A stretch of 64,000 nucleotides of DNA from Cladopsammia gracilis (lineage: Eukaryota > Cnidaria > Anthozoa > Scleractinia > Dendrophylliidae): the NCBI GenBank assembly GCA_022457155.1, contig JAJGOT010000292.1, forward strand, positions 342,501 to 406,500, in the 5' to 3' direction. This document shows, one piece after another, positions 8,803 to 23,800 of this stretch. Numbering within the stretch: the stretch's first letter is position 1; each line of letters starts with the position of its first letter. The position numbers were made by a program, and so were the translations under genes. The notes under the pieces were generated by a model that had not been told where the DNA came from, ran no database searches, and was given only the letters and a program-made list of their open reading frames with translations.

Positions 8803-11800
8803 GTGGTCGCAACTTGGAGCGTTGATGTTTGTGGGAATGCTGAAGAATTGAATACATTAGATGGTTTGACATGGGGATCAGTGAATGATAATTCTAGCAC
8901 AGATAAATTATAGCGGTCAACTTCCCTTCCTCCCCCCTCCCTCCCCCTCCCTCTCTCCCTCCCTCCCTCCCTCCCTCCCCCTCCCTCCTCCCTCCCTCCC
9001 TCCCCCCTCCCTCCCTCCCTCCCCCCTCCCTCCCTCCCTCCCCCCCTCCCTCCCCCCCTCCCTCCCTCCCTAAGGTGTACATGTTCATTGTATGTATTAA
9101 CTCTATAAATATTTTGTTTCTCACCAACATCAGAACAAAAAGTCAGTGGTAAATGCCAGGCAGAATTATTTGATCTTCGCCAGCAGCTGATGGCAGATTA
9201 CTCTATTAATCCTGGGATTGTTGCCCAATGTGATTTGGAAATTCAGAATCACTGCAATAGACTACAGACAGAAGGGAAGACGATTGACTGCTTAATGGGC
9301 CTTGCTGAGGAAAATGAGGGCAACAAAGAAGTTATACGACCACAGTGTTTTCAGGCTGTAAGTGGCTGAGTATAGCAAAATACATGAAAAATGTTACAAG
9401 TTGCATGTGAATGAAAGCAGTTGTGACTTTCATACATGTAAAAATGTTTAGAAAAAAATATAATCCCTATAAACACAAAAAGTACATGTAGTGTGAAAAA
9501 GAAAAGAGCAGAGTGAAATTCGTTTAACATTGTTCTCACAAATTCTTGATATGTGACCAGGTGAATTGACCTGAGAATGATGGCTTGAGGAGTGTAGAAA
9601 AACATGTAGCTTAAGTGGTGTCACTCCCACATTGGTACAAAAATATTTAATGAGATGTGGTCAACAAGTGCTGATTCATACATGTAGTCAATAGGGAGCT
9701 TAAGCAACCATGGCAGCAATGCCAAGGAAAACATCACTTCAAAAATACATTCATTGAATAATCACACAATATAATTTTGTCCACAGACTCAAAAGCAAGA
9801 ACACATTATTTTTAGTCCATGGTCCATAGTATAGATATTGAATATTATAATATGACCGTATGGCCCCGCTGACGTAATCCTACAGAAAATAGAATTGCAA
9901 GGTGACGTGAGTGGGGCCAGACGGGTTGAGGTGAGCCAGTCCGGAAAAAGCCGTTCAGCCCCGCTCGAGTTCAAGCGACCTCACACTGCACGACTATTCT
10001 TGTACTTTCTAGTCATATTATAAAATATTATTGACTGAGTTAGGTTGGGCTGGATGGGAAAATTTTTGGCTCTCACTGCGCTCGGTCCGTACGTCATGAC
10101 CTCGAGCGAAACATTTTCCCATCCGGCCCTCCCACTCAATCAATAAGTGCATACTATGTCATTGTTGCATTACTTTTAATGCAGATTAAGACGCTATTGG
10201 TGGAGACAGGAGCTGGAAGTGATTACCGTATTGATTATACCTTGTACATGGCATGTGAACCTGTGGTTCAGACTGTTTGCAAAGATAAAGGCAAAAGAGA
10301 GGAAGATGTCATGTAAGTTGGAAAACTGGTATTTGTCCATTACTGTAGAAGAAGCATTGCATCCTAATCGTGCCTGTCTTGTTTTGTGTAGCTGAAAAAA
10401 AAAGAGTTTTTGTCCAGAATGTTCTTCTGTTTGGGCCAAATGCTGATACCTTAAAATGCAGCTTATAACCTCTGGACCTTCATGGCATTCTTAAGTTTAC
10501 TGTGATGCCAGATATTGAGATTGCAGTGGCTCTTACAATGTATCTTGTTGGCTCAGATTGAATTAAAATGTTGGTTTTTGATGTTGGATTAAAGCCAAAC
10601 TACCCAGAGAATAGCCCTTGGAGCAAGAATGAGTACTTCATTGTTGACTCTTGATTGAAACCCTGCAGCCACAATGGTGGGAGGCGAATGCTGTCTCCAC
10701 TGTGGCATCCCTGCTCTTAACTGAGCACCTCTGTTTAAATATCACTTATAAATAACTAAATAAATAAAAGAACTGTGAGGGTGTTTGCATTGGAGGCCAC
10801 AATGTAGGTCATGATGTGATAATACATGTACTTTTCTTCGTGTTATTTCAAACAGGGTGCTGTCATGCCTTATGGAGAATTTACATACTGATAACATGAA
10901 CCCTGAGTGTGAGGAACAGTTGTTGCATTTGGAGTTTTTCATTGCAAGGGACTTCAAGTAAGAGCAAGCTGCTTAGAGCACAGGGAACCCAGACTCACAA
11001 TGAGAGTCTGAGCACCCTATGCTTTAGAGTGTAATTATGTTGTAGCTCAAAATGTTTCTTTGGTTTGAAAATTTTCAAACCAGTTTGATTTTTGTTTTCC
11101 TGATCTCAGAATATGGTAATGAATCTGAGACAAAGGAAAATCAAAATGAAACTTCAAACCAAAGAGAAATTTGAACAATAACAAACATTTATGTACATTT
11201 ACATGTACATGTATAACAGGCCCCATTTTTATCTCCTGTAAGTTAATGTTTAACTTACAGGAGTTATTGGGGTCTAACCTGCATTATTTGTCGATCCATG
11301 GGTACATTTTTGGCATTTTTGTTAGCTGCATTTTTGTTAGATACTATTAATAGACTTTATTGGACATGAGAGTTGAGTAGCATATATATATTTTTTGGAA
11401 GGGGTTTAGCGAGCGCAGGTTTGTGGCGTGATGAAGCGATATATTCATAACTTGATTTAGTTAACTGAGATTTTAGAGAGCGTTGGAAGAGAGCAATTTA
11501 TTTGGTGATATTTTAGTTTGTAGAGGTCTGAGAAGTATTGAGAAAGGGAAGGGTTTTAAAAGCTCAGAAAGCTTTATTGTAAAATGCGAGGAGCATGAAA
11601 ATGTCTATGTTTTTTAAGTTAATTTATGTATATCTGTTCAATTTTGGGTTTATCTAGTTGTAAAAACCTGTGACTTTTTGCTTTGTAGTTTACGGTATGT
11701 GCATTTTGAATTAACCTTTTAAGCGCCAGTAGTGATCAGTACCAAATTTCTCCTTGTAGAATCAATGTACTATTAAGTACAGAGGCGATAAGTAGTGTAG

Positions 11801-14800
11801 AAGAGGGTGATCCAGCCCCAGCTCCAAAGGCCCGCGAAAACGCTTATTTTGGCAACTCCCGAACGCCCGTGTTAGCAGGCCCCCAGGGCTCATTGCAATT
11901 CGCCCTGGGGGCCTGCTAACACGGGCGTTCGGGAGTTGCCAAAATAAGCGTTTTCGCGGGCCTTTGGAGCTGGGGCTGGATGCACCCTCTTCTACACTAC
12001 TCAGTGCTGCCCAATTGGAGAAATGTTAATCCCTTTGTATATACACCCCCATGGATGCACCACTTAGCTTCGTTAAGAAATCTCAGGGTTGGCGTGGCTG
12101 GCTTCACAGCTATAAAATGACTGTTCCTGATGATTACCCAATTCATGATCTAGATTTATTTTATCAAGAGAACAAACCTGCTATAGTTCGAACTATAGTT
12201 AGAGAGATTACAGACCTCGGCCCCATCAAAGTGAATTTTTCATTCTTAGTTCACTTTTCAAAGGAAGGAGCCGATGGGACACAAAGAATGACCCACTATT
12301 TTAGTCAAAAGAACCCTCTCATAATAACACACTTTTATCAAGCAGCAGTCAATGGACAACTGCAGGCTGTTATCAACTTAAACAAGGAAGAAGTAGCCAG
12401 ATGGGTAAACATGGGTTCAGGCTGGGTTATCGACAGAGTTGAGTACGTCTTTCTTGATTTCTCAAGATATCAAGCCATTAGAGGCGGTTATTATATTCCT
12501 CTCCCTCCAAAGCTCAAAGCAAAAAAGGCAATCATAAACATCAAAAACACAGATAATCAATGCTTTCGATGGGCTTTGCGAGCTGCGCTCTTCCCCACTC
12601 TAGATACGAGACATTCAGACAGGCCAAGCAAGTATCCGACAGAGGATGGCTTAAACTTCACAAACATCTCTTTCCCTACACCCTTACATCAAATATCTGA
12701 AGTAGAAAAACACAATAACCTCGCAATAAACGTCTTTGGCTGGCATAACGGAAACACAACAGTCCTTAGAATTAGTGAAGTACAAGATCCTGAGATAAGA
12801 CGAATCAACCTGATGCTGATAACCAATGAAAACAACACACACTATTGCTACATAACAAGTCTAAGCAGGCTTCTTCATAGCAATTATGAGGCAGGCCGAA
12901 AGATTCATTTCTGCGAAAGATGCCTTCAAGGGTTTTCATCGCAAGATGTTCTCGACAAACATCTGGGTGACTGCAGGGGTATCAAAGGCAGGCCAGTTCG
13001 AACTGAAATGCCCAAAGATGGTAAAAACATCCTGTGTTACGAGGACTACCAGAACCAGATGAAAGCGCCTTACGTTATCTACGCCGACTTCAAAAGTCTC
13101 GTTACAAAAATCGTCACGTGCAAGCCAGACCCAAAAGAAAGCAGCACAACCAAAACATCAGTTCACGTGCCATGTGGGTTCTGTATGATGGCTGTTCGCT
13201 CTGATGGCAAAACAAAAGGCCCATACTTATACAGAGGTGAGGATGCGGTGAAGCAGTTTCTCTACCACATACAACTGTTAGAGAGGGAGATAAGAGACGA
13301 ACTTCATCACAAGAAGCCTGTAACAATGACACGAGCAGACTGGGAAGACTTCAACAATGAAAACTTCTGCAGCATTTGTGATTATTGTCTCTACAAAGAG
13401 AACTTCAAGGACTCTATCGATCTCTACAGTCCGAACACGGGAGCGTACTTAGGTCTTGTTCATCGCAAAACTAACAAATGCTACGCAAAAGCATTTAAAA
13501 CCTTCATCCAAAACGAAGAAACAGGGTGTTTGGAGGAGTTTCCCTTCATAGGTCCAAGAAACAAAAGACAACGAAAAACAAAGCCCATCTTTGAGCAAAC
13601 TGATTGCCTTTTCTGCGAGGAGCCTCTTGTACGAGATTACATGAGAGACGCTGTTTTAGATCACTGCCACATAACAGGCAAGTATCGAGGTGCTGCTCAC
13701 AAAGCTTGCAATCTGAATCACTTCAGAATCAACCCCGAACAAGTGAAAATCCCTGTTGTCTTTCACAACTTGAAGGGCTACGATGCACATCATATCATGA
13801 GCGGCATAGCTGAAGTACAATCTGATCTGAAGTGCATCCCAAACAACATGGAGAAGTACATTTCTTTCTCTCTGGGCAACTTAAGGTTCATTGACAGCTT
13901 GCAGTTTATGTATTCGAGCCTCGATAGCCTGGTTAAATCAAACGAACCAGAGTCCTTTTCAATCATGGCAAACCATCAAAAGGATCCAAATAAACTAAAG
14001 CTCCTTCTGCAAAAAGGAGAGTATCCATACGAGTACATGGACTCATGGGCTCGATTCGAGGAGACCTCTCTCCCACCGAAGGATGCCTTCTACAGCGAGC
14101 TCAAGAAGGAAGGCATCTCAGATAAGGAATACACCCATGCGCAGAAAGTGTGGGAGACGTTCGAATGTAAAGACCTCGGTGAGTATCATGATCTTTACCT
14201 AGAGACAGATGTACTTCTCCTTGCAGATGTCTTCGAGAACTTCAGAAAAACATGCCTCAAACACTACAAACTTGACCCTGCGCATTACTTTACAGCCCCG
14301 GGCCTCAGCTGGGACGCTCTTTTGAAATACACAGAAATTAACCTAGAACTGCTCACAGACATAAACATGCACCTCTTTGTCGAAAAGGGCATGCGTGGCG
14401 GTATTTCAATGGAGAGCAGGCGCTTCTGCAAAGCGAACAACCCCTTTCTTGACGACCACAACCCAGATCAAGAAACCAGATACATCATGTACTTCGATGC
14501 AAACAATCTTTACGGTTGGGCAATGAGTCAACCACTAACTGTTGGCAACTTTCAATGGTGCAGAGTTCATCCAACACAAGACCAAATCATGAAGTGGTCC
14601 CCAAACAGAAAGATTGGCTATATCCTTGAGGTTGATCTAGAATACCCCGAGGATCTGCACGATGAACACAATGCCTATCCTCTAGCACCAGAAAAGCATA
14701 GAGTCGCAAAGTCGTGGATGTCTCCTTATCAAAGGGCATTGATAGATGGGCAGGCAGAGGATAAGACAGAGAAGTTGCTCCTAACTCTCAAGGACAAAGA

Positions 14801-17800
14801 CAGATATGTTCTACATTACAGGAATCTTCAGCTTTATCTCGAGCTAGGCATGAAGTTGAAGAAGATTCATCGAGTGCTCAGATTTGAGCAGAAGCCTTGG
14901 ATGGAGCCTTACATAAAGCTGAACACAGAACTCAGAAAGCAAGCCACTTCTGAGTTCGAAAAGAACTTCTTCAAGCTGATGAACAACTCTGTCTTTGGCA
15001 AGACCATGGAGAACCTCAGAAAACGCATTGATATGAAGCTTGTTCGCGCGAATGAGACAGATAAGTTGAGAAAGCTTATCTCAAACCCACTGTTCGCCAG
15101 AGCAACAGTCTTTGGTGAAAATCTTGCAGGGATTCAAATGCACAAGGACAAAATCTTACTCATACGCCCAGTCTATACCGGTATGTGCATCCTTGATCTT
15201 TCTAAGACTCTGATGTACGACTTCTACTATAAGTACCTCAAGTATAAGTACGGCCCACGCGTTGACCTACTTTACACAGACACAGACAGCCTGCTTCTAG
15301 AGATCAAGACAGAGGATGTTTACAAGGACATGGAGAATCGTCTAGATGAACTCTACGACACAAGCGACTACCCGAAAGACCACTTTCTTCACAGCCAGCT
15401 AAACAAGAAGGTCATTGGCAAGATGAAGGACGAGTGCGCTGGCGCCCCTATCTCTGAAGTGATCTGCCTGCGCTCAAAGATGTACTCAATCATGCTTGGC
15501 AGTCAGAAGAACATCAAGAAGGCGAAGGGCACCACCAAGGCTGTGACGAAGAAGGAGATCACACACCAGAACTACAAAGACTCCCTCTTCAGAAAGGAGG
15601 CCTTCAAACATGGGATGGACATGCTTCGAAGCGTGAATCACCAGATCTATGGCGTTCATCTAAACAAGACAACGCTCTCACCCTTTGACTCCAAGCGCTG
15701 GATAAAAGACGATGGCGTCCATACGCTTGCATATGGTCACAAAGACATCGGAGGCAACTGAGTACCCGACGGCACAACCATCAACTCCTCACGGACAAAC
15801 CCGCGCTTGGGTCCGTCGTACAGATAATACACGACAGGCGCATCTTGCTTGGTGACAGCCTTCTCGATGTTGTAGACTTTCAAAGACCAGATCGGATCAG
15901 TTGCCCGTCGACTACCACCTTCAAGCTCACCGGGGTAATACAGATATCTCAAATTAACCCGAGGTGGGAGCTTCTTTTCCTTCTCACCAACAGGCCTAGC
16001 ATATGGGGTTGCTGGCTTGGCTGAGGTGGCTTTTTCTTTGATTGCTTGAGCGGGTTTCTTGCCAGTCAATCTGGTTACTTCATTGTTCAAGGCCGAGATA
16101 ACATCTGGCAATCTTTTAACCCAAGCGGTCGAACGGCCAGAGGGCAGATTCATTTCAACAGCGTACTGGTAACCAAACAATCGTTCAGCCAGGGTTCTGT
16201 TGAATCTTTCAACAATCCCTTGGTCTCTGTGGATATCAACACGCCCACGACGAATGGTTGTTTTATGGGCCCCAGTCTCTTTAGTCACAGCCCCCATAAA
16301 CTCTGTCCCCGGGTCGACTTGCAACAGTTGTGGCCATTTCAAAGGCCCGCGCCTGTAAATACGTGTAAGCGCCTTCGAAACTTCATCAGACTCTTTCGAA
16401 GTCAAAGGCTCTGCTGCTTTGTAACGGCTAGCCACATCAACAACTGTCAAAGCATATTTGTAAACCTTTCGTCCATGGGGCAGTTTGTCGTGAGGCAAAA
16501 AAAGTAGATCTGCTTGATGTACTGCATTAGGAGTTTGAACATCAAACTTAGGGCGAGGGATGTGGCGTGGTGCAGGGAGATATACTTGCCAAAGAGCTTG
16601 TTTGACGAGCCATTTCTTTGCCACCTCTTCAGATACCTTGGCTGCTGCAGCTAGCTTTTTGACAGCGGCAAGCCCTTTCCAATAGCCTTTGGGGCCGTAA
16701 TAGACCTTTGAGAGTTTCGCCTCCATATACATATACCTATATGTATTTATAAAAAGCGAAACGCTGCATAGCCAAGAGCAAGCGCACTAGTGCCGATAAA
16801 CAAGAGTTCGCCTTGTTTCTGCTGTGGGCCTGGTTTATAGAAGTCAGAGAACTCGGGCTCTTTGGGGAGTGTTATTTGCTGCTCCCGATGTGTTTGGTTG
16901 TAAAGCACTAGAGCTTGGTCAGTGTCTTGAAAGTTGTGTTTCGCTTGATCTTTGATCCTATCGTTGGTTGCAACCCAGTCGAGGAGCTTTGTGCGGTCTT
17001 TCTGATATTTAGCGTAGGCAGCTTGATAGGCTTCTAACGCCTTGTGTCTGATCTTCTCATCCAGAGCGGCTTTCCCACTGTCGCCGGAAAGATATTTTGC
17101 GAGATAGTTGCCTCCAGTGAAAGCAGCGGCATTCAAAATTGCTCCACCAACCATAATAGCGATTGAGGCCATTTCTATATATATATGATTTACATTGAGG
17201 TAGGGAGGATCTTCTGGTCCTCGAGGTATTTCTTGAGAGCTATGCTCCCAGCCATGACGGCAGTGAACTTCACATAGTTCATGAGATTCGAGCTGGGGTC
17301 GGCCGTGAGATTTTCCTTGACGACCTTTTTGCCAATCCAGCCAATACCTGCGACAAGGCCAGTTATTGTGGCCGCATCAAGAACAGCTTTTACGAGTTTG
17401 TTGTCAGCCATGGTGTATATATTACATTTTAATTTTCAGTCTGCTCCTCGTCATGCGTTGTCTCGTTGATCTGTTGTGTTGCTAATCGCCAAACTGTTTT
17501 TAGGGCGATAATGTTGAATTTAAACATAAAAAGAAGAATACCTCCGATTGCAGCCCCGTTTACGAAACTTTGAAAGAAATCTGCCATTGTGTATATATAT
17601 GTTTTTTAATCCATCTCGCGAATTCTTCGTCTCGGTGGTGGGGGAGCTTGAACTTCATTCACCTTTGCTGCCGGCGCAGGGGCAGGGATCGAGGCTTTGC
17701 GTCTAAGTGTATTCATAATGGCCTCACGTTGGTAATAGACGCCCCAAGCGGATATAATCAAACCACCAACACCAAGAATGAGAAATGCTGAGTTGCTGCT

Positions 17801-20800
17801 AGCTTCTTCATTTGTCGAGTTTTGGGGTGCTGAGTTTGGGGCAGACTCATTTGTTGCTATAGAAGCTTGTGCTTGTGCTTGTTTTTTTGCCTCTCTTGCC
17901 AGGCGGTTACGCTCAGCAAGCCTTTTGCCAGAAGCAACACGACCAGGGTTTTTGGCTGGAGCAGTCTTTGGGGCATCAGAGGTAACGTGCGTGTTGGTTG
18001 TAGGTGCTGCTGGCGCGACTGTTTCTTCAGGCACCGTCTTGAGTGGTTGAGCCATCATGTATATATGTAAATTTTATTTCAAACCTTCGTGGTTTCTGTC
18101 AGGTTTCTGCCAGGTTTCTGCCAGGTTTCTGCCAGGTTCCTGTCAGATTATGTGTCAAAAACTTCATCACATGTGTCATCAAAACATTCGTCAACTTCAT
18201 CAAAACCCTCGAGGGGATAACCTTCCCCATCTCTGCTTGGGTGTACAGATAGAGAAGGTAGAAAATATTGCCCTGAATGCTCCAAACGTGACATTACTTC
18301 ATCAAAACCCTCGAGTGGATAACCTTTACCGTCTCTGCTTGGGTGTACAGGTAGAGCAGGTTGATGGGGCAACTCTTCTGCCTCCTTTTTGAAGTCGATG
18401 TGTTTTGTAGTGATCAAAACAGCATTGGCCAAGGCCAAGAATCGCCCACAACGCAGTGCAAGGTTGCCAGCAAGAGATGAAAGTTCGTTGTTAATCATGT
18501 AGTCATTTTTGAGTTCTTTCTGCAGGGTCTTCACATCGTCAATATCAACAACCATGCCGACGCCTTTGGTTGCGAACATTATAACGCTGTCAATCAGAGA
18601 CTCGGTCGTCTTGTTACCGACATAGGCTTCATACCTTTTGTAGTACTTTTCAACCTGTTTATCCGTCAGGCGCTTCACCTGCTCGTGTGTGAGCTGGGCA
18701 CCGATGGCCTCTTTTGATTTGCCGGTTGAAACAAGTACTGCCAGTTTCTCGCGTTGAGCTGGAGTGTCTGGACCTGTCAAGACTTCAGGAATCGCTGATG
18801 GTAAGGAGCTATCAGGGGCTGCCTCTAGCAGCTGCATGATTTCATCGTCTTCTTGGAGGTTTGTTGCCATTGCGTATATATATATGATTTTATTTTTCGA
18901 TAATTCTCTTGATGTCAGGCAAAAGACTTTCAACCTCACATATAAGCCCCGTCATAGTGGCTGGGCACACAGTGAGTTTCAAAGGATAGCGGTTAAGAAG
19001 CATGAGGCGCAGATCGTCCTCGCCAGCGGTTTTGATTATCTGTATTTGCATCTCCTCCGCATGATTCTGCAATTCACCCAGAAGTTGTGAAAAGACCGTG
19101 AGCTTGTGGATACTGGTTGAGGTGTTCATGGTTCAGCGTATATATATGTATATATATTATGTATTTATTTTTTTCACTTCAACCCCATAGGGATGACGCA
19201 GAGAGAAGACTAGGTGAGAAAACTTGTGTCCCTTTAATTTTGCAATCAACTCTTTGTACTCTTGATTTTCAAGCTCCCCGGCATAGTCATCGAATATGGC
19301 CTTCGTTGTTTTGCTTGATGGGGTGTAAAAAAGCACAATCGCTGCAACGTTTTCCCTAAAGGGTTTTGCAATGCTGGTTAACTGTTGGGTTAGCACCCAC
19401 ACTGACAAGCCGCTGTGGCGAGCACTGAAGCCTAGTTTCACAAGTTGACTCGTGCGGCCTTTCACATCCTTCGAAGCAGCACAGTCATCGAGCACAAAGA
19501 GCGTGTTTGTCCCGTCGAAGAAATAACTGGCTAAAGTTAACCATACTTCAATCTCATGCTGCTGACAGTCTATCACGAAAATGCGTGGCTCCTTGTCCAC
19601 GAAACTGTCATATGTCTTGTTGTGGACAAATGTTGGGCAGAAGAGAACAATATAGTCAAACTTGCCCCTGAAGGGCCCGCGCAACTGATTCAGAAGATAT
19701 TGTGTTTTGCCAGAGTTAGTCGGCCCGATAATTAGGGCATTGAATGGCAGCTTTCTTGGGTCCATTATATTTATTGTTTAATACTGAACCGCCTGCAGCT
19801 GTCTGTCTATGATGTTCATCTGTGAGTCGCTGATGGTGTAGATGTGGCAGTGTACATTTCCTGAGCCAGATGCATTTCTTTCGATCTCAAGATGCACACC
19901 ATCCTTTGTGTTGACTAGGCGTTGGCCGTTACCGTGAAGGGTTGTATCAGCCATGAACCGAAGGTCGATAAGGAGGCCGAACTTGTTGCCCGTGAGATAT
20001 TTTGTTAGATTCATGTTGGGCCTGCCATCACCCCTCTTTTTGAAGAGGCGACTGACTTCCCTCCACATGTCGGTCCCGTTGATGCCTTCGTTGTAAATCC
20101 TGTTGGGGTAGCCGTTTATGGTGACATTAACTTTTGTTATGTCTGGGTTGAAGTAATTTTCTGAGTCCCTGGCTCCTGCTGTGTAGGGTTCGATGAATAG
20201 CAGAAGGATGGCTTTCAGTGACCTGCGCTGAGGGTTCACCCTGAGATTCAGCCGTGCGTCTGAACCCTTCGAGAAGGGGACCACTTCCTCTCGCATGATA
20301 TGGTCGTAGGCAAACTCCTTTCCGCTAGAGTATACACTTGCTGCCTCGTCAGCCAGCTGTTTACTTCGGATTGTCTCGTACTCAAGCTGGATATTTGTCA
20401 ACTTGTACACAAGCTTGCTTGTATCCGAACCCTTGACAACTTGAGAAGCAGGGGCGAGCGTAATCTCGAATATCAAATCGTTGTAGAGTGCTTGTGGGTA
20501 CATAACACCGTGGTCTGTTATAATCTGGTGGTCAAGGTTGATGCGATATTTGTTTTTGTAAATGGTCTCCAGCTTTTTTTCCGCATCCACGCCAGAAGTC
20601 TTCTTGTCGCCCGCATTAGAGCGAATCTTGCTCAAGTCTACACTCTGGATGCCCTCGGGGAGCATGTTGTCTCTCTTATCAATAGAAAGGAAAAGGTCCT
20701 CAAAGATTTTGTAAATATCATACCCAACGGTGTCCTGGACAGTGGTGGCGGCAAACTTGACAACGAGTCTGTCAACTAGTGCTCTGGAGACATTTTGTAC

Positions 20801-23800
20801 AAGATAGTTGTTTGCGTGGCCGCCGGCAAGGTCGATGTTAAAGAGCAAGGCAAGCGAGCCCGACACGATAACCTCATGTTCGTTGAGCTTGGGCACCGAA
20901 ACGTACAGGGTCTCGCCGGGCTTGGCTGTAGAGCGCTCAAAGGTGATGCGCTTTACGGTGCGCTCTGCTTTCATAGCACCAAGAATCTTCTCGGCATTCG
21001 TTGGGAGGAGGTTTGCTTGCACGGCCATAGCCAGAGTATATATATATAAATTTATATTTATATACATCATGGCAGAAGGTGGATATGATCAAACTGGCGA
21101 GAACGAAAACCCTTGGGAAGACTGGGGGGTTGACCACGATGGTGACGACGAAGAAGAAGTTGACACAACAACCCCCTTTCAACCGGGCGGCACATCCACC
21201 CCATATCATGGCGGTGAACAACATGAAATGCATGCAATGCCTCACGAACTGAGCGGCTTAGATGAAACTGTCCCTATTCTTGCAGAGGGTGGCAGAGAAC
21301 GGGCCTGGAATGCTATCACGTCACTATATCCAGATGCTAATGCAATAGAACTTGATGCTTATTTTGACCCCAAATCTAAAAGATTAATGATTAAAAAAAG
21401 CGGGGTTGGCAAAAAACCATACCATCTCTACACAAGAGAAAGATTAACTGGCCGTGCAAGAGTAAACCCAAACCTTTCACAAGAAATCAGATTTGCTCTT
21501 GGTAAGTCTGCAGAAGAAAAAATAGTTCAACAACGGCAAGAAACTAGGGAAACAGACCAAAGACTGAAAGAAGCTCAACGACTAGAAAAAACATTAAACG
21601 AAACAGCTGCAAAACAACAGCAAGCGGCTCAAGAAAAACAAGCAAAAGAAGATCAACTTGAACAAATTAACCATCGCATTGCAAATATGGAAAAGGAAGG
21701 AGGTACAGTAATAGAAAGACAAAACGAAACAGACAGACTAAACCGAGAAAAAGCAAAAATTGAAAGAGACATAGAAGAGGCAAAGAAAAAAAGCAAAGAG
21801 TATGCAAAAACTATAATAGATCAAGAAAAAGCTACAAGAGAAGTTGAACGCTTACAGAGAAAACGCGCTGATGAAAAACAAAAAACAAATACCCTCGAAG
21901 CAAGACTGAACTCCACCAAGCCGCTGGATGAGTTAAACGAACAAGAGGCCGATCTTGTATGACAAAACGAGGAAGACAAACGCGTGATAGAGGATGAGAA
22001 CACTTCTCCCTCTGACAGAGAAGCCGCGGAAGCCCGTGTTGCTGAGCGAGAAGAAGAACTGGCAAGACTAAGAACACAAGTTCAGGAAAGAGAAGAAGCC
22101 TTGCCTTTGAGAGAAAGGGTCAAAAATATCTTCAAGAAATATGGCTGGACCCTGCAAGCAGTTGTTCTGGCTGCAGGTCTAGTCATAGGCGCTGTGACGA
22201 TTGCTGCAATGAATGGCTTAAAAGCCGGCACCAAGGCTATTGGCAATGGGCTCAAAGCCCTAGGAAATAAGGTTGCCTCCATCTTGCCAGGCTTGATCGG
22301 CTCGATCGTGAACTTTATCTTCAAAACAGCCGGTCAGGTTATCTCCTTCCTTGGCGAGCACGCCTGGCTGCTGATCCTTGCCGTTGTGGGCTTTATGATT
22401 GAAAGGATCACCAAGCGCAGGAGATAGCCGGTCAGGTTATCTCCTTCCTTGGCGAGCACGCCTGGCTGCTGATCCTTGCCGTTGTGGGCTTTATGATTGA
22501 AAGGATCACCAAGCGCAGGAGATAATTATCTCATCCAGGCAAGAAAGCCTGCCAAAGCAAGCGCACCCACACCAATGAGCGCCTTGTTTACATGATGCGG
22601 CTCGATCTTGGTCTCTTGTGTGGGGTCTGGTGTCGGTGTTGGTGTTGGTGTGGGGGCTAGTTGTGGTGTGGGTACGGGGGCTGGTTTTGGGTCTTTTGGT
22701 GTTATACCTTGTGCCTGTGTCGCCTGTTTATGAATCGGGTTCGATGGGTGGCTGTTTGGTGGATTAATCTTTGTCGGCCCACCGTCCATGGGGCGAAGGG
22801 AGGCTTTTTTTGTAGTCAGATTGACATCATTGTTAACACCAAGCTTCATCCCTTGCGTTGCCTGCATAAGATTGTTATTGTACCCCACCACGCTCTCTGT
22901 GTTGATAACCATGCGTGACGGCATCAGCCAGCTCCCAGGAGCAACTACAAAGTTTAGCCACACTTTCGTTGCTTGGATGGCCTGCTGATAATGTTGTACG
23001 CTCTTAGATATGTCGTTTAGTCTTATGGCGTCCTCTAAGAGCGTGAGGAATACTCTCTGCGTTTCGAACGCCCGACCTCCATTCCCAAGAATGCTGCTGC
23101 GAGTGTTTGCTTGTGCACCCAGAATGCAGTACACAAAGGCCTCGATTGACTGATTCATACGAGCGAGCCCTGGCTGTGTTAGCCCTTGTGCATAATTCGG
23201 CACAAAGTGCTCGAACTGACTAACCGCGCCTTGGTCGTTGCGCACGAAGTAAATGCCGTTTGCGAGATAGTTTGGGTCTTTTCTGTTTGTAATTCTCTCG
23301 TCATCAAACAGGGCTAGATCGGGATCAGGATAGTCGTAATCAGTAGAAAGGGGGCCGCTATATGTGACCCAAATGTACACATTGCCAAGGCCGTGATTCT
23401 TACCGTATGTGAAACGAAAGTCAGAATTGGGGTCTACATCGAATTCTTGGCAAATCCTCTTGTATGCGTCGATGTTGAACTTGTTGTCTTTCTGGTTGAA
23501 TGTGGGGTCGTCTGGCAAAGCACTCACGCTCTGTTCCCCGCCCAGCTTGTAGAGTATTCGTCTTGTTGTGAAATAGACGTGAAACCTGTAAAATGACCGG
23601 AGCTGCGGGGTTAGGGATAGACTGGAGTTCTTATCGAAGAGAATGTCACGCGAGATTCCGCAGCCGGTTGTTGCACACCACAGAGCAAAGTTTAGTTGTT
23701 GTGGCCAGAAACTCATTTGTGGGCTGCCGAGCCACTTTCTCCCATATTTAGCAGTTGTGAATGTAATCTGTGTGTCTCTGAAAATGTTTCTGTATTTTGT

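Noticed and set aside
8885..9130. Pro/Ser-rich and Gly/Glu-rich ORFs
   Set aside because: Translations of the CCCT microsatellite in both directions.
16046..18050. Plus-strand ORFs opposite the integrase and the 150-aa gene
   Set aside because: Shadows in the complementary frames. The minus frames have the domains and the TATATA starts.
20300..21049. Plus-strand ORFs of 159 and 84 codons opposite the capsid gene
   Set aside because: Shadows of the minus-strand capsid gene; no promoter box at their starts.
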